Shown in pieces: positions 50,917-58,704 of a stretch of DNA of 58,704 nt (position 1 is its first letter; the number at the start of each line of letters is the position of its first letter). The notes below the pieces were generated by a model. It was not told the origin of the DNA. It saw only the letters and a program-made list of their open reading frames with translations, and ran no database searches. Source of the DNA: Roseburia_C amylophila. Its GTDB lineage: Bacteria > Bacillota > Clostridia > Lachnospirales > Lachnospiraceae. The DNA is taken from the NCBI RefSeq assembly GCF_025567465.1, contig NZ_JAOQKI010000015.1, forward strand, positions 1-58,704, read 5' to 3'. Made by a program: the position numbers and the translations under genes.

Positions 50917-53262
50917 ATGCTTTTCCTCCCAGAAGGTAGCCAGCTTTTCTTCCAAATTAGATAGCTGGCACACACTCCGCTGTTCCCACTCTCTTGGGAA
51001 CAGCCGCTGATAATCATTCTGCAGAAAGCGTTCATCCAAAAGCTCGATAATTCCCACATCTTCTGCAGTCCGGATAACACGTCCCGCTGCCTGAAGTACC
51101 TTATTCATCCCCGGATACCGATAGGCATAGTCGAATCCCATGCCCTCTTTCTTATCATAATAATCTTTTAAAATTTCCCGCTCATTGCTAATCTGCGGCA
51201 GACCGGTTCCTACGATAATTGCGCCAATCAACTGCTCCCTCTTTAAGTCAATTCCTTCACCAAAGATTCCGCCCATGACACAAAATGCCACCAGTGACTC
51301 CTCTTTTTCTCCCTGAAATGCTTCTAAAAAAGCTTCTCTTTCTTCTTCCCGCATGCCGGATTCCTGACAGATGCAGGTAATTGTTTCATCCGTCCGCAGT
51401 TCAAATGCCTCATGCACTTTTTTCAGGAAAAGATAGGATGGGAAAAACACCATATAATTGCCCTTTTTCTTCTTTATTGTACGATAAATATAATCTGCAA
51501 TCCTTCCGTATTCTTCCGGTGTTCTTCTGGTATATTTACTGCTGACATCATTTCCGATTAACAAAAGTCTCTTATCCTGAGAAAATGTTGTCTTTGCATA
51601 AACCGCATAATTATCCGTTTTATTCGTCAAAAGCTCCTTATAATACTGAACCGGCAGCAGCGTTGCCGAGAAGAAAATCGTAGCATTTCCCTTATCCAGA
51701 CACTCCTGCAGATTAAAGGATGGATCCACGCAAAAAAGCTTTATGACAAATCTGCCCTCTTCATCATGCTGCCCGTAAATTACATAATGCTCGTCCACAC
51801 GCTCATAGATATTCAAGAAATTTCTCAATTCAAAATAAAAATCAAGAACCACATCCCGCCCCGGGAACTCCGGATTCTTCTGCATATATTCTTCGATTTT
51901 TGCTGCAAGACGCATACAGGAGAAAATGAGATTCGGAATGCTTTCGTAAATCTGATAAGTTTCGCATTCTCTCTTATATTCCAACATCAGCTTATTGCAT
52001 TTACCCAGTTCTTTCTCAATGGCAGAGCTTCTTGGCTTCATAATTTTCCGCACCGCAAGAATATCCTCTTTGACAAGGGCGGCACTATACATCTCCCGTC
52101 CACGTTCCACAAGATTGTGTGCCTCATCCACCAGAAAGATGTAATCACCCTTGATGCCATCTGCGAAAAAACGCTTTAGATACACATTCGGGTCAAAGAC
52201 ATAATTATAATCGCAGATAATATTATCCGCCCAGGTTGCCGTGTCCAGACACATTTCAAACGGGCAGACCTGATATTCTTTTGCATGTGCCAGCAAAACT
52301 TCTCTTGTCATATTATTTTCTTTCTGTAATAAATCGTAAACCGCATCATTTACCCGGTCAAAATGCCCCTTTGCATAAGGGCAGCTTACGGGATTACAGT
52401 CCACTTCCTCACAAGGGCATAATTTTTCTTTCGCTGTAATCTGCACACTCTTTGCCCGATAACCCTTTTCACATAAAATGCCAAGGGTCTCTTTTGCCAC
52501 ATTTGCGGTAACAGTCTTGGCAGTTAAGTAAAAAATCTTATCACCTAATCCTTCTCCCACCGCTTTGATTGCCGGATATAATGTAGAAATGGTCTTGCCT
52601 ACTCCGGTGGGTGCCTGAATAAACAGATTCTTTTTTCTGGCTATCGTACGGTAAACCCCGGCAGCCAACTCTTTCTGTCCCTCCCGGTACGGAAACGGAA
52701 ATGCCAGTTCTTTAATGGATGCCTGCCGTTTCTTCCGCCACTCATACTGAAAATCCGCCCATTTCTTATATTTTAAAATCAAATCTGAAAACCATTCCTG
52801 CAGCTGCTGCATGCTATATTCATAAGAAAAATATTTTAAATCTCCGGTATCGAGATTTCCATATGTCATCTGAACATTGATTTTCTGTAAATCATTCTGG
52901 ATTCCATATATGTACGCATAGCACTTTGCCTGTGCCAGATGTACCTTTACGGGTTCTTCCAATAAGTCAAGGCTTAAATATACGCCTTTTATCTCATCAA
53001 TGGTAACTGTTTCTTCTATTATAATGCCGTCTGCCCGTCCCCAGATTCCAAGCTCATAATTTTCTTCCTCAATGATAATATTTAAAGGAACCTCGGCATG
53101 GTAAGTGCTTCCCATCTTCTTTTGAATCTTCCGATGGAGTCTGCTGCCCGCCTGCATGGCTTCCATCGTATCAAGACTGGCTCTACGGTTATCAATGTCT
53201 CCGGAACGCAAGATAAACTCCACCAGATTTCGTACCGATATTCTTATCTGCTCACGTTCCAT
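50911..53262 (-). CDS. PD-(D/E)XK nuclease fused to XPD/DinG-like iron-sulfur helicase
   Basis: The N-terminal 170 residues form a RecB/Cas4-like nuclease: GRADGIIIEE with D78, IDEIKG with D89/E90/K92 and QAKCYAY around 111-117. Residues 190-783 are a superfamily 2 helicase with PYREGQKELA (Q-like motif), APTGVGKT at about 215, four cysteines of an iron-sulfur cluster around 278-296 (CPCEEVDCNPVSCPY), DEAH at about 377 and the C-terminal GRVIRT motif VI. It should unwind DNA 5' to 3' and may trim it. The role in repair is inferred. No Cas or restriction genes are next to it. The first residues MEREQIRISVRNLVEFI agree with the family start. Confidence 0.88.
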   Translation of the reverse strand: MEREQIRISVRNLVEFILRSGDIDNRRASLDTMEAMQAGSRLHRKIQKKMGSTYHAEVPLNIIIEEENYELGIWGRADGIIIEETVTIDEIKGVYLSLDLLEEPVKVHLAQAKCYAYIYGIQNDLQKINVQMTYGNLDTGDLKYFSYEYSMQQLQEWFSDLILKYKKWADFQYEWRKKRQASIKELAFPFPYREGQKELAAGVYRTIARKKNLFIQAPTGVGKTISTLYPAIKAVGEGLGDKIFYLTAKTVTANVAKETLGILCEKGYRAKSVQITAKEKLCPCEEVDCNPVSCPYAKGHFDRVNDAVYDLLQKENNMTREVLLAHAKEYQVCPFEMCLDTATWADNIICDYNYVFDPNVYLKRFFADGIKGDYIFLVDEAHNLVERGREMYSAALVKEDILAVRKIMKPRSSAIEKELGKCNKLMLEYKRECETYQIYESIPNLIFSCMRLAAKIEEYMQKNPEFPGRDVVLDFYFELRNFLNIYERVDEHYVIYGQHDEEGRFVIKLFCVDPSFNLQECLDKGNATIFFSATLLPVQYYKELLTNKTDNYAVYAKTTFSQDKRLLLIGNDVSSKYTRRTPEEYGRIADYIYRTIKKKKGNYMVFFPSYLFLKKVHEAFELRTDETITCICQESGMREEEREAFLEAFQGEKEESLVAFCVMGGIFGEGIDLKREQLIGAIIVGTGLPQISNEREILKDYYDKKEGMGFDYAYRYPGMNKVLQAAGRVIRTAEDVGIIELLDERFLQNDYQRLFPREWEQRSVCQLSNLEEKLATFWEEKHL

Positions 53263-53408
53263 TCCGCTGTCACCTCATTTCATCCCATCTTATACTTATT
53301 TCTATTTACGCTATTCACTATTTTTTCTATTTATCAATTTTTGAAAAATCTCATTTTTCTAGCAGACTTCAAAGGAATTAAAACTTATTCTCATTTCATA
53401 ATAACAAA

Positions 53409-53459
53409 AAAATACCAGATAGAAAAGACAATATCCAAATTGTCCGCTACCCGGTATTT
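53409..53459 (-). terminator. Terminator of the HPr-like gene
   Basis: AATACC / GGTATT with an inner stem GACAAT / ATTGTC form a long imperfect hairpin that continues on the minus strand into TTTTTTTGTT. Confidence 0.6.
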
Positions 53460-53513
53460 CTTCTTACCTTATGAACCTGTATTTTCTGGCTGCCAGAAAA
53501 CCTGTGCCATCAT

Positions 53514-53741
53514 TTAAGCAGTTGCATACTTGCTTAATACATTCTCAAAGTTCATATCATGTCCGCCATACTTAACAGTAAGCTCTCGATTCAGATCAAG
53601 ACTTAATACTCCAAGAAAAGACTTTGCGTCAATTATTACTCTATTGTATGAAATATCAATGTCAAAATCACATTTTCCTGCCTCACGTACAAAGTCTCTA
53701 ACCTCTTCTGTGCCAGCTAATTTGATTTTCTTTTCATTCAT
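53514..53741 (-). CDS. HPr-like protein lacking the phosphorylatable histidine
   Basis: The 75-residue chain matches HPr of the sugar phosphotransferase system in its second half: DIDISYNRVIIDAKSFLGVL corresponds to the region with the regulatory Ser46 (KSIMGV), and LDLNRELTVKYGG to the following strand. The first part has GTEEVRDFVREAGKCD, with neither the GxHARPA motif nor any His at position 15, so it cannot pass phosphate to sugars. A role as a regulator, like Crh in Bacillus, is possible because the Ser site is retained. The ATG at 53741 is chosen by alignment with family starts; ATG codons at 53753 and 53759 are alternatives. Confidence 0.75.
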   Translation of the reverse strand: MNEKKIKLAGTEEVRDFVREAGKCDFDIDISYNRVIIDAKSFLGVLSLDLNRELTVKYGGHDMNFENVLSKYATA

Positions 53742-53759
53742 TTTTTTCACCATCCTCAA

Positions 53760-54257
53760 AAAAATAAACTGATTTACTTTTGATTCTTGAGCATTATGAC
53801 ATCATTTCTTTTTTTTGTCAATTTTCGCTTACCATCTTAGTATATGAATTTTATGAGCATTTTACACAATAAATTTTTCTGTTTTTCTCCATTTTGGTCT
53901 TACCAAAATCAGTTTGCCTGTCACATTTTGTCGTTTTTTATGGTACTTTAGTCACATTTACAAGTTTTTTTTTACTCAGTCAATATTTTTTATCGTTTTT
54001 CACAAATTTTTGTGTCAAAAAATAAGGTAATAAGCCTCGCATTCCTTCAAAAGTCTTCAAAAAAGCTCCAAATTCCATCATTATTCCTAAACTTCTTTCT
54101 ACACATAACATTTACATAATACTTACTATTGCACTTTTTTCCGTACATTCAGCTGTTTTCCATATAAGTGGACATTTTGTGTATTATAACGTGATTGTAT
54201 CACTCATTAATTTCACTGATTGTCAATCATGCAAGTATGTTGACTCGCTTGCACTCA
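53760..54257. other. AT-rich gene-free spacer with short palindromes
   Basis: I see no gene. Two small perfect palindromes stand out: ATTTTGGT-CTT-ACCAAAAT at about 53892-53910 and CACAAA-TT-TTTGTG near 54001. They may be operators of the HPr-like gene, whose promoter must lie here. Confidence 0.4.
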
Positions 54258-55211
54258 TTACATTACGTCTTTCGAAGATATCCAGATCCGCTTTTTCTTG
54301 AAATATACTATCTCTATAATAATAAGAAGAACGGACACTCCGATTACTGCCAGATAACCATATTTCCATTGAAATTCCGGCATTCCCGGAAAATTCATTC
54401 CATACCAGCCTGTAATTAGTGTCAATGGCAAAAAGAGAGTTGTTACAATGGTCAGAATACTCATAATCCGGTTCTGGTGAATATCAATCTGCGTCTGATA
54501 CATTTCACGGATTTGCTGTAAATACTCGCGGATTGTCTCTACGTAATTATGCAGCCGTTCCACACGATTCATATAGCGTTCCCAGCCCTGTTCCTCTTCT
54601 ACTAAAGACTCCCGGTTCATATACATCTGCATGAAATCTCCCATATTCATCAACTGTTCATAATATGCCCGGCTCTCTGAAAGCTGCTTCCGATAACGCA
54701 TAATTACTTCATTAAAATGCTCCGGTATCCTCTTAATTACAACATCCTCTACTTTCTCCAAATTTTCCTCTATCTTTTGCAGATAAAGAATATCATTGTC
54801 AATTAATGCATTACAAATAAAGAGCAACACCATATGAAGTGTGCAGCCATCAAACATATCATTTTTGACCTTTGCCAATATTTCCTGTAATTCCTCATCT
54901 TCTTCTATTAAAAATAGTTTATTTTCAAAGAGATAAAAGCCAAAGGAAAACTCTTTTTCCTTTTTACTTCCCTGTTTTGGTACATGTATAATCCCCTGTA
55001 CACATTCATGAAATGCCTCTACTTTGCTATAGCGGATAAAACGCATGCTGCTAATCAGATTCTTTCGATGCGGATAATTTCCTTCTAATTGCTGAAATTC
55101 TTCCATATTTAATAGTATTATCTGCGGTTCTGATTCCTTTTCTATATTTTTCCCATTATCCCTTGCTAAAGAAAGTTCTCCTGATGCCGCATGCAACCAA
55201 TACCTGTTCAT
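54258..55211 (-). CDS. CorA-like Mg2+/Co2+ transporter
   Basis: Residues 1-230 form the cytoplasmic funnel with long helices (ALIDNDILYLQKIEENLEKV). Two C-terminal membrane helices (MSILTIVTTLFLPLTLITGWY and YLAVIGVSVLLIIIEIVYF) flank the signature YGMNF with GMN, and the C-terminus ends in the basic KKKRIW. The pentamer should carry divalent metal ions. The ATG at 55211 is chosen because AAGGGAG lies 11 bp upstream; a longer frame from 55256 has only a weak site. No Mg riboswitch was seen in the leader. Confidence 0.88.
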   Translation of the reverse strand: MNRYWLHAASGELSLARDNGKNIEKESEPQIILLNMEEFQQLEGNYPHRKNLISSMRFIRYSKVEAFHECVQGIIHVPKQGSKKEKEFSFGFYLFENKLFLIEEDEELQEILAKVKNDMFDGCTLHMVLLFICNALIDNDILYLQKIEENLEKVEDVVIKRIPEHFNEVIMRYRKQLSESRAYYEQLMNMGDFMQMYMNRESLVEEEQGWERYMNRVERLHNYVETIREYLQQIREMYQTQIDIHQNRIMSILTIVTTLFLPLTLITGWYGMNFPGMPEFQWKYGYLAVIGVSVLLIIIEIVYFKKKRIWISSKDVM

Positions 55212-55436
55212 TTCTCTTACAGCTCCCTTCCTCACAATCCTGTTTTCATTCATCACATATTTTCTTCTATGTCAGTAGACTGCCCTTTATAAAACTTCTC
55301 TTTCATTGCTTTCTCTTAGATTTTAACACTCTTTGTCTATTTTATACCACTTTTCTTTTTTATACAAAATTTACTGCTAATAGCTGTTTGTGAATTCATG
55401 CTAAGTCTGCCGGTAGCTTCTTACGAATACTTGACA

Positions 55437-55612
55437 CAACTACGAGAAACATGCTTTGCGAGTTTCTCGCTACTCGCATAACAAAGAATGTGCCTTGGCA
55501 CATTCTCGCGCCTGCGGCGGTCGCTTGCGACATCTACCTTATACGCCGCAGTGTGCATCCTCGCAGAGCGTTTTTTACTTTACAGGAAAGCAATTTCCTG
55601 TAAAGTAAAAAA
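55437..55612. repeat. Multi-hairpin intergenic repeat, copy C (longest)
   Basis: The block holds four hairpins in a row: CGAGAAAC / GTTTCTCG (55443-55469), GAATGTGCC / GGCACATTC (near 55486-55506), a GC-rich one near 55508-55531, and the perfect 19-bp stem with GCAA loop at 55571-55612. Compared with copy A it has an extra middle part of about 75 bp. It sits right after tRNA-Trp on the minus strand. Confidence 0.75.
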
Positions 55613-55645
55613 AAGAAAGTATAAAATATACTTTCTGTTTAAGAA

Positions 55646-55716
55646 CAGGGGTGGAAGGAATCGAACCCTCCTCTGGAGTTTTGGAGACTCTTATTCTACC
55701 GATGAACTACACCCCT
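55646..55716 (-). tRNA. tRNA-Trp (anticodon CCA)
   Basis: Acceptor AGGGGTG / CACCCCT with G as discriminator, D-arm TAGTTCATCGGTAGAA, anticodon loop CTCCAAA, T-arm with GGTTCGATTCC. The anticodon stem has four good pairs and an A-C mismatch at its base, so it is weaker than usual. CCA is not encoded. It lies 90 bp after the 23S rRNA 3' end, in the place where 5S is often found. Confidence 0.88.
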
Positions 55717-55806
55717 ATATGCTAAAATGACGTACAAGTACGTCACAATAGGTTTGTTTTGTAACATACCTTCAAAACTTCATACAGATTGTTTCCGAGT
55801 TGCTTT

Positions 55807-58701
<2,895 letters not shown>

Positions 58702-58704
58702 TTG

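Overview
The window looks like a low-to-mid GC Clostridia chromosome, most likely a Lachnospiraceae gut bacterium. The reasons are protein style (YhgE/Pip pairs, DegV paralogues, a VKTGD-type surface anchor, PurL fused to its amidotransferase, a bifunctional homocysteine methyltransferase/MTHFR), the Firmicutes gene order ispF-cysE-cysS-mrnC-rlmB-sigH, and a cysteine T-box leader. I cannot name the genus from sequence alone. Both ends lie in sequence that is usually multi-copy: an IS256-type insertion sequence starts at base 1 and a 23S rRNA gene fills the last 2.9 kb, so this is probably a contig bounded by repeats.

Region 1 (1-8,100) is a clearly more AT-rich, partly decayed accessory island. 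It holds an IS256-family element, a frameshifted tyrosine integrase remnant, a Schlafen/AlbA_2-domain protein, broken coding fragments, a five-helix membrane protein and a 793-residue protein with a SIR2 domain joined to a STAND-type NTPase and a helical C-terminus. The last three intact genes look like an anti-phage (immune) cluster left behind in a dead integrative element.

Region 2 (8,100-15,000) has a membrane coiled-coil protein, a RelA/SpoT-like synthetase-domain protein, a LprI-domain lipoprotein, a diguanylate cyclase, a HAD phosphatase and a deletion-scarred FtsX-type permease/histidine kinase locus. Region 3 (15,000-28,500) has a DegV protein with a pair of operator-like palindromes upstream, a 533-bp tail-to-tail inverted duplication, a TetR regulator, sbcDC, pckA, tcdA, a large surface protein, a LytTR response regulator and a possible Cys-rich 23-residue peptide gene with a good promoter and terminator.

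Region 4 (28,500-39,800) is the conserved translation/cysteine cluster: T-box-cysE-cysS-mrnC-rlmB-sigH, extended by two YhgE/Pip proteins and a small membrane protein, with ispF just upstream, a DUF6512-like membrane protein and three tRNA genes (Thr, Met, Val). Region 5 (39,800-55,300) contains a methionine/one-carbon operon (fused methyltransferase/MTHFR, MetH without activation domain, DegV), a Cof-type phosphatase, purL, a LysR regulator with a consensus promoter, a nuclease-helicase fusion, an HPr-like protein without the active histidine, and a CorA-like transporter. Region 6 is tRNA-Trp and 23S rRNA on the minus strand.

Apart from genes, the window is rich in intergenic repeats: a multi-hairpin family in three copies (14,959; 37,394; 55,437), a 95-bp tandem array (39,152), paired 26-bp repeats with GAAA-capped hairpins (38,334), and the large inverted pair at 16,142. 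I saw no CRISPR array.
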